This document shows positions 1-7,598 of a stretch of DNA of 64,000 nucleotides, one piece after another. The stretch lies in the NCBI GenBank assembly GCA_016719895.1, contig JADJYG010000004.1, positions 1 through 64,000 of the forward strand, given 5' to 3'. Position 1 is the stretch's first letter, and every line of letters begins with the position of its first letter. The position numbers and the translations under genes are program-made. Below the pieces are notes generated by a model. The model did not search any database and had not been told where the DNA came from. It saw only the letters and a list, made by a program, of their open reading frames with translations. Source of the stretch: Saprospirales bacterium. GTDB taxonomy: Bacteria; Bacteroidota; Bacteroidia; Chitinophagales; Saprospiraceae.

Positions 1-23
1 TACCGCTGGTAAAGAGATAATCT

Positions 24-761
24 ATGGATGAAAGCCAAGAAATATTAGTAAAAACAGTTGTATGCAGAAATTGTAAATCTCCGCGACTTCATAAAGTAAC
101 GCCAAACTCGATTAAAGAGGAATATGGGCCAGAAACTATTCAATATACGCTTCTGCAGTGTAAATCCTGTAAGACCGTTGTTTTAGAAGAAGTTAAGTGT
201 TATAAAACTGATGAAATTGAGAATATTGTATGCCAAACACCCCAATATTATCCTGAACCTTCTGTAAACTCAATAATACCCATTGAAAACAAGTTAGATG
301 CTATACCAGATCAAATTTATCAAATTTACATTCTGTGTGCTAAATCCTATAATGTCAAGTTGAAGAAAGGTTGTTTGTTGTATATTTATCATACTATTGA
401 GACACTATGCCAACATTTTGGCAAACCTGACGCCAGTATTAGTTTATCTACAAGGTTGAAAAAAATTAGATTTACTGCCCTAAAAAAGCAAGACGTAATT
501 GATTTGGCAAAAATAACTGAAGCGGCAGGTCGATATTTAGAAAAGGGTGAAAACGACATCAAAATTAACACATTACAAATTATGATCAACAAGGTTAAAG
601 ATATATTGTTCTTAGAATTTATACAAACTAAGGAAGCAGATATAGCGCGAGAAGAAATGCCGAATTTGTTTCAAGAAAACGATGATAATACAGAATACAA
701 GATAGAAAATTCTGATAATGAAGAAGAAATAAAACTCAAGATTGGGCAACTCGATTCATAA
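24..761 (+). CDS. Zinc-ribbon, DUF4145-like protein in the csm operon
   Basis: A 245-aa protein of unknown function. The N-terminus has two CxxC knuckles (C14/C17 and C46/C49), read as a zinc ribbon. Residues about 90-205 are helical, and their layout resembles DUF4145 domains, which occur in several defence-associated proteins; that match is from memory and tentative. The C-terminal 40 residues are very acidic (runs of D, E and N). The gene is clearly A+T-rich compared with csm5 and everything downstream, which suggests separate acquisition. It starts about 12 bases after possible stop codons of an upstream gene at the window edge. Its TAA (759-761) lies one base before the csm5 ATG (763), so the two are probably co-transcribed. 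It could be an accessory or regulatory subunit of the type III complex; no catalytic motif is visible. Confidence 0.7.
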   Translation: MDESQEILVKTVVCRNCKSPRLHKVTPNSIKEEYGPETIQYTLLQCKSCKTVVLEEVKCYKTDEIENIVCQTPQYYPEPSVNSIIPIENKLDAIPDQIYQIYILCAKSYNVKLKKGCLLYIYHTIETLCQHFGKPDASISLSTRLKKIRFTALKKQDVIDLAKITEAAGRYLEKGENDIKINTLQIMINKVKDILFLEFIQTKEADIAREEMPNLFQENDDNTEYKIENSDNEEEIKLKIGQLDS

Positions 762-762
762 T

Positions 763-1863
763 ATGAATAACAACTTTACCATCAAAATCCTAACCCCTGT
801 CCACATAGGTTCCGGTGAATCGGCCATGAAAAATGTCGACTTTTTATATTTCAGTACGGAAGGTAAGGCCGCAGTGCTGGACCAGAAAAAAGTACTCTCG
901 GTAATCAGCGAATCAACATCGATCAATGGTGACAATGTCGAGAAGAAAGAAGGACTGGAGCAACTATTGAGGCAATATCAACCCGCCTTCCAAGTCGACG
1001 ATGTGGCGCTTCGCATCCTGCCAGTACGCCATGGAGGTCTTGATAAAAAAAAGGATGTAAAGGAGCAACTGCACGATGGCTTCGGTAAAGCTTTGCTTCC
1101 GGGCTCTTCGTTGAAAGGCAGTATCCGTACAGCCCTGTTTGCACATTTCATCAATGCCAGGAATGGGGACGACGTTAAAATTAGCCGAAATTTAACCAAT
1201 AACAGACGAATCTATAGCGATAGCGCTCTGATGCGGCAGTATTTCGGCGACGATCCTAACCACGATATCCTGCGGTTGCTTCGGCCGGGTGACGCCACTT
1301 TCCTCCAAACGGCGTGCAGCCGAACCGAAGCCCTTAATTTGAAAGGGAAAAATTGGGTCCTGGACCCCGATCTTGTGCAATTCGTTGAAATAATTGCCGA
1401 AGGGCAGGAAAACGGCTTGCAAGTTCATATTGATAAAACTCTGGAGAAAAACGCATCCGCGCGGCGCTATTTTATCAATGATGTCAGCGTGCTGGATGAC
1501 CGCGACTTCTTCAAGATTATGAACCATCATACTGACGACCTGGCGAAACGGGAAATAGCATTCTGGGAAGAGGATGAGGGTGAGCGTCCGGAACAAGTGG
1601 ACGCTTATTTGGAGAAACTGGCCGAAATCCGGGAGCAAATAAAAAATTGCAAACCGCAGGAGTGCATTCTGCGTTTGGGATGGGGTACCGGCTTCCGGAA
1701 CATGACTGGCGACTGGCACATCCACATGACAGACAATGACTACTACGATCTGGTAGGGCAATTGAGAAAAACTCACCCCAACAACCTATTGTTTCCCAAA
1801 TCCATGCGCTTGCTTGCAGACGGAACCCCATTGGGCTATATCAAACTGTGGAAAAACACATAA
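763..1863 (+). CDS. csm5: Type III-A CRISPR RAMP protein Csm5
   Basis: A 366-aa RAMP-superfamily protein. In type III-A complexes Csm5 caps the 3' end of the crRNA backbone and helps crRNA maturation. The hallmarks are visible: the first beta strand followed by 'TPVHIGSGE' (residues 11-19), the glycine-rich 'LPGSSLKGSIRTAL' segment (112-125), and a second G-rich loop 'GWGTGFRNMTGDWH' near residue 305. The C-terminus 'PLGYIKLW' is also Csm5-like. A TTG seven codons upstream is an alternative start, but the ATG at 763 follows the preceding stop codon directly and begins at the conserved strand. It implies that csm1/cas10 and csm2-4 lie to the left of the window. The family is certain; assignment to III-A rather than another III subtype rests on similarity to Csm5. 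Confidence 0.93.
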   Translation: MNNNFTIKILTPVHIGSGESAMKNVDFLYFSTEGKAAVLDQKKVLSVISESTSINGDNVEKKEGLEQLLRQYQPAFQVDDVALRILPVRHGGLDKKKDVKEQLHDGFGKALLPGSSLKGSIRTALFAHFINARNGDDVKISRNLTNNRRIYSDSALMRQYFGDDPNHDILRLLRPGDATFLQTACSRTEALNLKGKNWVLDPDLVQFVEIIAEGQENGLQVHIDKTLEKNASARRYFINDVSVLDDRDFFKIMNHHTDDLAKREIAFWEEDEGERPEQVDAYLEKLAEIREQIKNCKPQECILRLGWGTGFRNMTGDWHIHMTDNDYYDLVGQLRKTHPNNLLFPKSMRLLADGTPLGYIKLWKNT

Positions 1864-1872
1864 AAGCATGAT

Positions 1873-2820
1873 ATGAAACCGCGAATTTTTATCGGCTCTT
1901 CATCGGAAGGCCTAAAAGTGTCCGAATTCATCAAAGAGCAACTTTCGGATGTGGCCGAGTGCGTCATTTGGAACGACAATGTATTTAGCTTTAACAAGAG
2001 CTATTTTGAAACGTTGCTGAACATTATCAATTTTTACGATTACGGTATTCTGGTTGCCACAGGAGACGATTTCACTACCAGCAGGGATAAGGCATTCGAT
2101 GCGCCGCGTGACAATGTCATTTTTGAATTCGGATTATTTCTCGGACGGTTGGGGCGCAATCGTGTGTTTATATTGTTGGAAGAGGGTTCCAAACTACCTT
2201 CCGATCTCTTGGGGATTTCATTGCCTACCTTTCCCAAGAAAGCGGGCGCAGGCAGGAACCATGCCATCATCCAAATTTGTGTACAGTTGAAGCAGCAAAT
2301 GGAGCGCAGTAGCGACGTATTCGAACTGGGATTGCTTCCTTCGGTATCCTTGGCGTATGGTTATTTCAGCAATTTTATTAAACGGACTTGCGAACGTTTA
2401 CTGGAAGATGAAAACATTGTGGTGGATGGCAATAAAATACCTTTTAAAGATTTCCGTTTTTGCGTGTTGATCCCCGACGATCTCTCTGATGATATGTACG
2501 ATAAGGTAAAAGCCATCCGCAAGGAACGCGATTGGAAGCCGATTAAAGTTGACGCCGGCGGCATGCGGCCCTTCGAGTTCCATGACGATTTGTCCACCCA
2601 GTCGGAAGGCGTTATCGAACTTTACGATATACCACTGACACTTAATAGCTTGCACCAGTCAATACAGCAATATCTTGCCAAGCCGCACCTGGGCAAAGAT
2701 TTTTATGAAACCATGCTGGAGCGCCGTGAAATCACTGCGTTTCAAAAGGTGTTGGACAATCTTGTCGCCTCGAATGCAATCACCAAGAAGAGGGTAAAAA
2801 CCGAGATTGTACCGGTTTGA
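1873..2820 (+). CDS. TIR-STING fusion effector
   Basis: A 315-aa two-domain protein. Residues 1-145 form a TIR-like domain: 'IFIGSSSEGL' at the first strand and 'NVIFEFGLFLGRLG' (81-94), where E85 sits at the position of the TIR NAD+-glycohydrolase glutamate. Residues about 155-315 match the bacterial STING cyclic-dinucleotide receptor: the aromatic first helix 'SLAYGYFSNFIKRTCERL' (159-176), a beta strand 'FRFCVLIPDDL' (194-204), and 'ELYDIPLTL' (249-257). There D252 and T256 keep the D-x3-T spacing of the ligand pocket described for bacterial STINGs. Known TIR-STINGs form filaments on cyclic dinucleotide binding and destroy NAD+, aborting infection. They normally sit beside a CD-NTase; here the neighbour is csm5, nine bases upstream on the same strand, so it is probably an effector of the type III system. 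No CD-NTase occurs in the window. Confidence 0.9.
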   Translation: MKPRIFIGSSSEGLKVSEFIKEQLSDVAECVIWNDNVFSFNKSYFETLLNIINFYDYGILVATGDDFTTSRDKAFDAPRDNVIFEFGLFLGRLGRNRVFILLEEGSKLPSDLLGISLPTFPKKAGAGRNHAIIQICVQLKQQMERSSDVFELGLLPSVSLAYGYFSNFIKRTCERLLEDENIVVDGNKIPFKDFRFCVLIPDDLSDDMYDKVKAIRKERDWKPIKVDAGGMRPFEFHDDLSTQSEGVIELYDIPLTLNSLHQSIQQYLAKPHLGKDFYETMLERREITAFQKVLDNLVASNAITKKRVKTEIVPV

Positions 2821-2889
2821 TTCGAATGACGAAAATTGTAAACATCAACTCCACCCCTTATCTTCGTCCAGAATATTTAAACCGGAGGC

Positions 2890-3258
2890 ATGGCAGATTT
2901 CATAATCTCAGAACCTGCAAAGCGCCACATAACTCCAATATGGCCGCTATTCGCCGCAGTTGCATTGAGTTTGTTGTGCCTGTTTTCTTATGATTACCTG
3001 AGGCAATCTCAGCCAAACCGGGTGAAGATGGAAAAATCCTCCGGCAAAAACGGCAAACATTCAAACCCCAAAGCACGCCAAAGCGCGGAAAAAGAATACC
3101 AAAAAGCAAAGGAGGCTTGGCAAAAACTGAAAGCCAAAACCAACAAAAGCGCCAAAGACAAGAAATTGCAACAGGAATTGGAAAAGAGGGTCAAGCATTT
3201 AGAAAAGAAAAAGACCTGGAAAGGCGAGCAGCACAGTCAAAAACACAAAGGCAACTGA
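2890..3258 (+). CDS. Small membrane-anchored, lysine-rich, toxin-like protein
   Basis: A 122-aa protein. A short N-terminus is followed by one transmembrane helix (about residues 16-36). The rest is a strongly basic, lysine/glutamine-rich, probably coiled-coil segment ending in 'KGEQHSQKHKGN'. That C-terminal pattern recalls the ends of some polymorphic (Rhs-type) toxin domains; this is an impression, not a verified match. The start has a good Shine-Dalgarno-like GGAGG (2884-2888), unusual in this window. The downstream gene begins one base after its stop, so the two form a cassette. It lies 69 bases after the TIR-STING stop and could be co-transcribed with the CRISPR operon. It could equally be an unrelated small membrane protein; no enzymatic motif is recognised. 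Confidence 0.6.
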   Translation: MADFIISEPAKRHITPIWPLFAAVALSLLCLFSYDYLRQSQPNRVKMEKSSGKNGKHSNPKARQSAEKEYQKAKEAWQKLKAKTNKSAKDKKLQQELEKRVKHLEKKKTWKGEQHSQKHKGN

Positions 3259-3259
3259 C

Positions 3260-3595
3260 ATGGCACACCGCTTCACCGTCATCTGCGAATACAAGGGCGG
3301 TACGTACGTTAAGCAATTAGACGCCGCCGGCCCGGTGCAAGCTTTCGGGCAATGGGCGGAGCAATTCAGCCAGGAGGAGGCGCTCACGCCGGGGGAACGG
3401 CAACTGTTTGCCGGCGAAATAAAATATTCCCTCGAGGAGGGCAACTTAGTCGCTATGGAAGGCCTGCAAAACGTCTGGTACGAGGGATTTTCACTGGAAA
3501 AGGATTTGCTGGAAGTCATCCTTGTCGGCATGAGCGGGCAACCTATTCCGATGGACGCAACGGAATCATCGCGAATACCGTCGGCTCATATGTAA
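3260..3595 (+). CDS. Small soluble protein, possible immunity partner
   Basis: A 111-aa acidic protein without signal peptide or membrane helix. It starts at the ATG one base after the preceding stop, so the two genes are translationally coupled. The pattern 'FTVICEYKGGTYVKQLDA' near the N-terminus, a central 'FGQWAEQF', and 'EGLQNVWYEG' near residue 75 resemble a family of small proteins found next to polymorphic-toxin genes in Bacteroidota and proposed to be immunity proteins. That resemblance is remembered, not tested. If correct, the pair 2890-3595 is a toxin/immunity cassette inserted between the CRISPR effector operon and the MITE-rich spacer. No function is otherwise apparent. Confidence 0.55.
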   Translation: MAHRFTVICEYKGGTYVKQLDAAGPVQAFGQWAEQFSQEEALTPGERQLFAGEIKYSLEEGNLVAMEGLQNVWYEGFSLEKDLLEVILVGMSGQPIPMDATESSRIPSAHM

Positions 3596-3888
3596 ACTAA
3601 AGCATATGCCCCTCTGCCAACTCCAAATTCGCCCTCTTTGCCCGCATCCGCGAATTGATCGACTTTCTCAATCTGTACAGGGTCCGCTAATCATTCCCTG
3701 GCATAGATGATGTTCGCTATCGTTCAGGTTGGAGTTGCCGTGATTTTCCATAGGGTTTTTGCCGGTTTATGACACGTTTTTTTATATTTTTTACGCAACG
3801 CATACAGATTTGCGTTCATCAAATCATAAAACACGCCCTTAAACTGCGCCGCCGGACCCGGAAACGCCTTGCCAAAGCGCTTTAAAAG
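3596..3888. other. Gene-free spacer, possibly degraded coding DNA
   Basis: About 290 bases with no credible gene. A forward reading begins like an in-frame protein end and is then broken by stops, which suggests eroded coding sequence. Neither strand gives a fragment that I recognise as a specific transposase. Confidence 0.4.
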
Positions 3889-4013
3889 TATACCCGGCGG
3901 AAAGTGCTTTGCGAAAGTGCTGATCCCGCGCACATTGTCGGCGTGACTGCGAGTCACGCCGACAATAGACCAATTGCTTCCACTTTTTCGCAAACCACTT
4001 TCCGCTGGGTATA
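3889..4013 (-). mobile_element. MITE-A copy 1 (121 bp, TA target duplication)
   Basis: An almost perfect palindromic element spanning 3891-4011, starting TACCCGGCGGAAAG and ending CTTTCCGCTGGGTA, flanked by TA (3889-3890 and 4012-4013). The centre is a hairpin around GTCGGCGTGACT. Its reverse complement matches the copy at 12223-12343 over the full 121 bp except at the two central loop bases. TA duplications and no coding capacity point to a non-autonomous element moved by an IS630/Tc1-mariner-type transposase (inference). Confidence 0.85.
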
Positions 4014-4020
4014 ACTGGTC

Positions 4021-4404
4021 AGCATGTCTTTATTCCCGAAGGGAATTCCTGTTTATAGATATTGAATGACCAAAACTGTCGAAATCCCGATACTGCCGAG
4101 CGTCTTCTGCGCATATTTTTAACCGCGAAGCGGTTGAACGTGAATAGCCCCGGATGCAATCCGGGGAATGAGAAAAAGATTGTTTTATAACCGCGAAGCG
4201 GTTGAATATGAACATCTTGTAGCTCATATTCAACCGCTTCGCGGTTGCAAAACGCATTCCCCTTCATTCCCGGATTGCATCCGGGGCTATTCACGTTCAA
4301 CCGCTTCGCGGTTTTTATTTATGTGCAGGCAACACTCGTCGGTAAAGGGATTTAATTCCCGGCATGCTATAAACATAAATTCCCTTCTGGAATAAAGACA
4401 TGCT
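4021..4404. mobile_element. MITE-B copy 1 with long internal hairpin
   Basis: The inverted ends AGCATGTCTTTATTCC (4021) and GGAATAAAGACATGCT (to 4404) are about 38-45 bp long with few mismatches. Inside is a second large inverted repeat (about 4119-4314) built from AACCGCGAAGCGGTTGAA arms, present four times, joined to an arm containing AGCCCCGGATGCAATCCGG. There is no plausible protein. The same outer ends occur at 12944-13294 around a different interior. Weak similarity of the ends continues into the flanking TAACYGGT, so the true border may be near 4012 and 4413. Confidence 0.7.
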
Positions 4405-4497
4405 AACCGGTTACCTTTAAAATACATACTTTTGTTCAAAATAAAATATGGGCTGCCCGGACATCGAAAAATAGATTGACGTAAAACAACAAAAACG

Positions 4498-6168
4498 ATG
4501 AAATATTGCATTCTGTTTGCCTTATTTGGCATAGGTATTAAGGGGTTCTCACAATCGTTTGAATGGGCGAAAGGAATAGGGGGCGATTCGGATGACTCCG
4601 GCGAGTCGATCGCCGTCGATGCTTCCGGTAATGTTTATACGACGGGTGCATTTCAGGGGGTAGCAGACTTTGACCCTGGCCCCGGCATATTCAACCTCAC
4701 TTCTGCGGGAGCGTATGATATGTTCATAAGCAAGTTAGATGCTGCCGGAAACTTCATTTGGGCGAAACACCTGGGCGCCGTGTTGGATGACAAGGGCCGT
4801 TCAATAGCCGTCGATGCCACCGGTAATGTTTATGTTACGGGTGAATTTCGTTCCGCCGTCGATTTTGACCCGGGACCGGGATTCGCCTTTTTATTCGCAG
4901 GCACGGAATCCGATGCCTTCGTGCTTAAGTTGGATGAAGCCGGCACTTTTGTTTGGGCCGCCTCTATTGGAGCGGACTCGGGAGATTCGGGAAGATCCAT
5001 AAGCATTGACGCCACAAACCATATTTACATTGCCGGGGCCTTTGGCGGAAACGTGGATTTTGATCCGGGCCAAAATATGTTCCTGCTTTCTTCGGCAGGA
5101 AGCACCGACATCTTCATCAGCAAAATGGATTCCAATGGCGGTTTTCTTTGGGCCAAACGAATGGGAGGCGTCTCGGGCGACGAATGCAATGCGGTTTCGA
5201 CCGATCCCGGGGGAAATGTGTATATCACCGGGGATTTTCTGGGCACGGCGGATTTTGACCCGGGACAAAACGAATACAATTTGACCTCCGCCGGAATAAG
5301 CGACGCCTTTATCTGCAAATTAGATCCCGATGGCGATTTTGCCTGGGCCCGACAACTGAGCGGAAACTCAAATGCCCTTGATGTGGGCCTGTCCATTGAT
5401 GTGGATGATGTTGGCAATATATACACCACGGGGTTTTTTAATTTTGACTTGCTTGCTTTTTCGTCAGCTATTTTTATCAGTAAACTGGACGCAACGGGTA
5501 ACTTATTGTGGTTAAAACAAATGGATAATTCCGGAGCGGGCCAGGCAATAACCATCGATGCCGGAAAAAATGTTTATACTATCGGGGAGTTTCAGGGTAC
5601 AGTCGATTTTGATCCGGGACCGGGTACATTCAACCTCACCTCTTCGGGCGGAAATGACGTTTTTATTTGCAAGCTGGACGCTGCCGGGAATTTCGTTTGG
5701 GCAAAACAAATGGGTGGTTCTTCATCGGATTCCGGTTATGCAATCCTGGTGGATGATGCCGGTGCTATTTATACATCAGGCCGGTTTCGGAGCACTTCAG
5801 ACTTCGATCCGTCATCGGGCATGTTCAATCTGACTTCTTCGGGAAGCTGGGATATTTTCATACTTAAAATGAATCAACAGAATACGGATGTTGCAAATAA
5901 TAATTCCGGCGCCGGTTTTGCCACGATTTACCCCAATCCCACAACGGGCAAATTTCTTATAGACCTGCATGGAAATGATGCTAATATTGCGTCAATAGAA
6001 ATAATAAACGCCCGGGGACAAACCCTGGTAAATGTTGTACCACAGTTCCCGGCCACACCGGCGGTTGACCTTGCCAAAGCGCCTTCCGGCGTTTACTTTG
6101 TTCGGCTACATACTACCGGGAGATCGTATTTCACGTTAAAAGTACTGAAGGAACGCGGTAGTTTTTAA
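4498..6168 (+). CDS. T9SS-secreted SBBP-type beta-propeller protein
   Basis: A 556-aa secreted protein with signal peptide (residues 1-19, ending GFSQ). It then has about nine repeats of roughly 45-50 residues, each with 'IAVDASGNVYTTG-F', 'DFDPGPG', 'FNLTS' and 'FISKLDAAGNFIWAK'. These are SBBP/YCF48-like beta-propeller blades. 'YPNPTTGKF' (about 478-486) and 'GVYFVRLHTTGRS' mark the C-terminal Por-secretion (T9SS type A) sorting domain, so the protein should cross the outer membrane and be released or anchored. The ligand is unknown. It lies between the MITE-B element and the convergent reverse-transcriptase gene, and nothing ties it functionally to CRISPR. A TACTTTTG box (4427-4434) about 64 bases upstream could be its -7 element. 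Confidence 0.88.
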   Translation: MKYCILFALFGIGIKGFSQSFEWAKGIGGDSDDSGESIAVDASGNVYTTGAFQGVADFDPGPGIFNLTSAGAYDMFISKLDAAGNFIWAKHLGAVLDDKGRSIAVDATGNVYVTGEFRSAVDFDPGPGFAFLFAGTESDAFVLKLDEAGTFVWAASIGADSGDSGRSISIDATNHIYIAGAFGGNVDFDPGQNMFLLSSAGSTDIFISKMDSNGGFLWAKRMGGVSGDECNAVSTDPGGNVYITGDFLGTADFDPGQNEYNLTSAGISDAFICKLDPDGDFAWARQLSGNSNALDVGLSIDVDDVGNIYTTGFFNFDLLAFSSAIFISKLDATGNLLWLKQMDNSGAGQAITIDAGKNVYTIGEFQGTVDFDPGPGTFNLTSSGGNDVFICKLDAAGNFVWAKQMGGSSSDSGYAILVDDAGAIYTSGRFRSTSDFDPSSGMFNLTSSGSWDIFILKMNQQNTDVANNNSGAGFATIYPNPTTGKFLIDLHGNDANIASIEIINARGQTLVNVVPQFPATPAVDLAKAPSGVYFVRLHTTGRSYFTLKVLKERGSF

Positions 6169-6243
6169 TTTTCTGCCGGGTATAACTTTGTAAATTCCTG
6201 CATTGCAGGCTCACAGAGGATCGGAGGGGCTGAGCAGCCACGC

Positions 6244-7272
6244 CTACTCCACGCCCATCATGCCGTCGGCCAGCATAAAACGCAATTTGAGGTACAGGCC
6301 GTGGTGGGGGCCTTTGATAAAACGGACGAAGGAGAGTTCGCCTTCGATATGTTGGCGGAAGCGGTTGATGGCTTCGGCGGAAAACACCTCCTGGGCGATC
6401 ATCTTGTCGGAGGTCAGCACTTTATAAATCTTGATATCGGTTTTCAGGTCTTTGACAAAACGCTCGCTGAGGTCGGGTTTGCCGCCAGGCTTAACCGCCA
6501 GGCCGCAGATTTCGGGTTCATCTTCCGTGCGGTTCAGGGCTGTTTTTTCGTAGTTGAGGACGAAATCATTCCCTTCGATTTGCTGGCGGATGAGTTCGAC
6601 GGTTTCGTTGGTGAAGCGCCGTTCGCCGGAAAATGTGATGTCGTCGGCATAGCGGGTATAGGTCCAGCCTTGATCGCGGGCCAGTTTGTCGAGTTGATGA
6701 TCCATATCGATGCAGACGAGGTTGCTGAGCACGGGGGAGGACGGCGCGCCCATAGGCAGGCGGTTTTTGGAGGTGACCAACCGGGCCATCACCAGTGCGG
6801 TATCTTCCGGGTAGTTGAACGGGATCGCCAGGAACATTTCCTTAATCCGTTGGGCTGATATGCTGTGGAAAAAGTCTTTCAGGTCCAGTTGCAGCACCCA
6901 TTTGCTCTGGCAATGCCGCAGGGCGTTGGTATAGATATTGCTGGGCGAGGTTTCGTCGGCGGTGGAAGGGATAAATGCGTAGGATGCGCGGGGCTTGATA
7001 CCGTAATACACGCCCTGGAGCAAGTCGGCCAACAGGCGCTGACAGTCTTTGAGTTTGGGGTGTGGGTTTTCGATCAGCCGGAAGGCGCCGTTGGCTTTTG
7101 GCGCCTGGAATGCATAGTACTGGGGGTTGGCCGCTTGTTCCCGCATCCAGGCTTCCTCACACAGGAGCAGGGAGCCGATGGCCTTCACCGTCTGGGCTTT
7201 GAGCAGAAACTGGCCTTTGGTGAGCACCTGTTGGGCCGTGAGTTGTTTGAATGGTTGGCGAAAATATTGCAT
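6244..7272 (-). CDS. CRISPR-associated reverse transcriptase
   Basis: A 342-aa stand-alone reverse transcriptase. Visible motifs are 'LQLDLKDFFHSI' (127-138, catalytic D130), 'NRLPMGAPSSPVLSNL' (170-185) and 'YTRYADDITFSG' (205-216, catalytic YADD with D210 and D211). The length and the RYADDITFS context are retron-like rather than group-II-intron-like, and there is no maturase or endonuclease domain. It is the last gene of the cas1-cas2-RT operon, 17 bases after cas2. RTs linked to cas1 in type III systems are known to allow spacer capture from RNA; that role is inferred here. A retron is unlikely because the RT abuts cas2 with no room for an msr/msd RNA. It converges with the upstream propeller gene. 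Confidence 0.92.
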   Translation of the reverse strand: MQYFRQPFKQLTAQQVLTKGQFLLKAQTVKAIGSLLLCEEAWMREQAANPQYYAFQAPKANGAFRLIENPHPKLKDCQRLLADLLQGVYYGIKPRASYAFIPSTADETSPSNIYTNALRHCQSKWVLQLDLKDFFHSISAQRIKEMFLAIPFNYPEDTALVMARLVTSKNRLPMGAPSSPVLSNLVCIDMDHQLDKLARDQGWTYTRYADDITFSGERRFTNETVELIRQQIEGNDFVLNYEKTALNRTEDEPEICGLAVKPGGKPDLSERFVKDLKTDIKIYKVLTSDKMIAQEVFSAEAINRFRQHIEGELSFVRFIKGPHHGLYLKLRFMLADGMMGVE

Positions 7273-7289
7273 AAAAGTTAGAATTACAA

Positions 7290-7583
7290 TTAGTTAATAA
7301 ACCGCAACGGAGGCGCGTCAATGCATTGTTGGATGGTCGGCGGCGCACCGGCCTGCAGCACCCGGCTGAAATGCGCCGGGCTGAGCGGCACGATGAAGAG
7401 CCGGTCGGTGCGTTGGTTGATGGTATTGGCTAATTCGAGGTGCATAGCGCGCAGCCATTTGCCTTTTATCTCGCCCAGGAATACGGATTTTTGCACCCGT
7501 ACCAGTCCATAAAATTTACAGCGTTTGGCTACGCGCGAGCGGACCTTGTTTTTTCGAATATCGTATATCACCCAGGCGAACAT
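7290..7583 (-). CDS. cas2: CRISPR adaptation protein Cas2
   Basis: A 97-aa protein starting 'MFAWVIYDIRKNKVRSRVAK'. The first beta strand ends in D8, the position of the conserved Cas2 aspartate, followed by the usual 'R--VAK-C---G--RVQKSVFLGEI' ferredoxin-fold pattern. Cas2 bridges two Cas1 dimers in the spacer integrase. The gene starts 15 bases after the cas1 stop and ends 17 bases before the RT start, so the three are one transcription unit. The length is normal for the family. The last 20 residues (including 'GAPPTIQQCIDAPPLRF') are the typical loosely conserved tail. Confidence 0.92.
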   Translation of the reverse strand: MFAWVIYDIRKNKVRSRVAKRCKFYGLVRVQKSVFLGEIKGKWLRAMHLELANTINQRTDRLFIVPLSPAHFSRVLQAGAPPTIQQCIDAPPLRFIN

Positions 7584-7598
7584 GGCTGGATAAGGCAG

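Noticed and set aside
1873..2820. Annotating the locus as a CBASS operon because of the TIR-STING gene.
   Set aside because: No CD-NTase, Cap2 or Cap3 is present on either side within the window, and the upstream partner is csm5. A cyclase beyond the left edge cannot be excluded.
6244..7272. Reading the reverse transcriptase as a retron.
   Set aside because: It is 17 bases downstream of cas2, leaving no room for an msr/msd RNA, and no inverted a1/a2 repeats or effector gene are visible.
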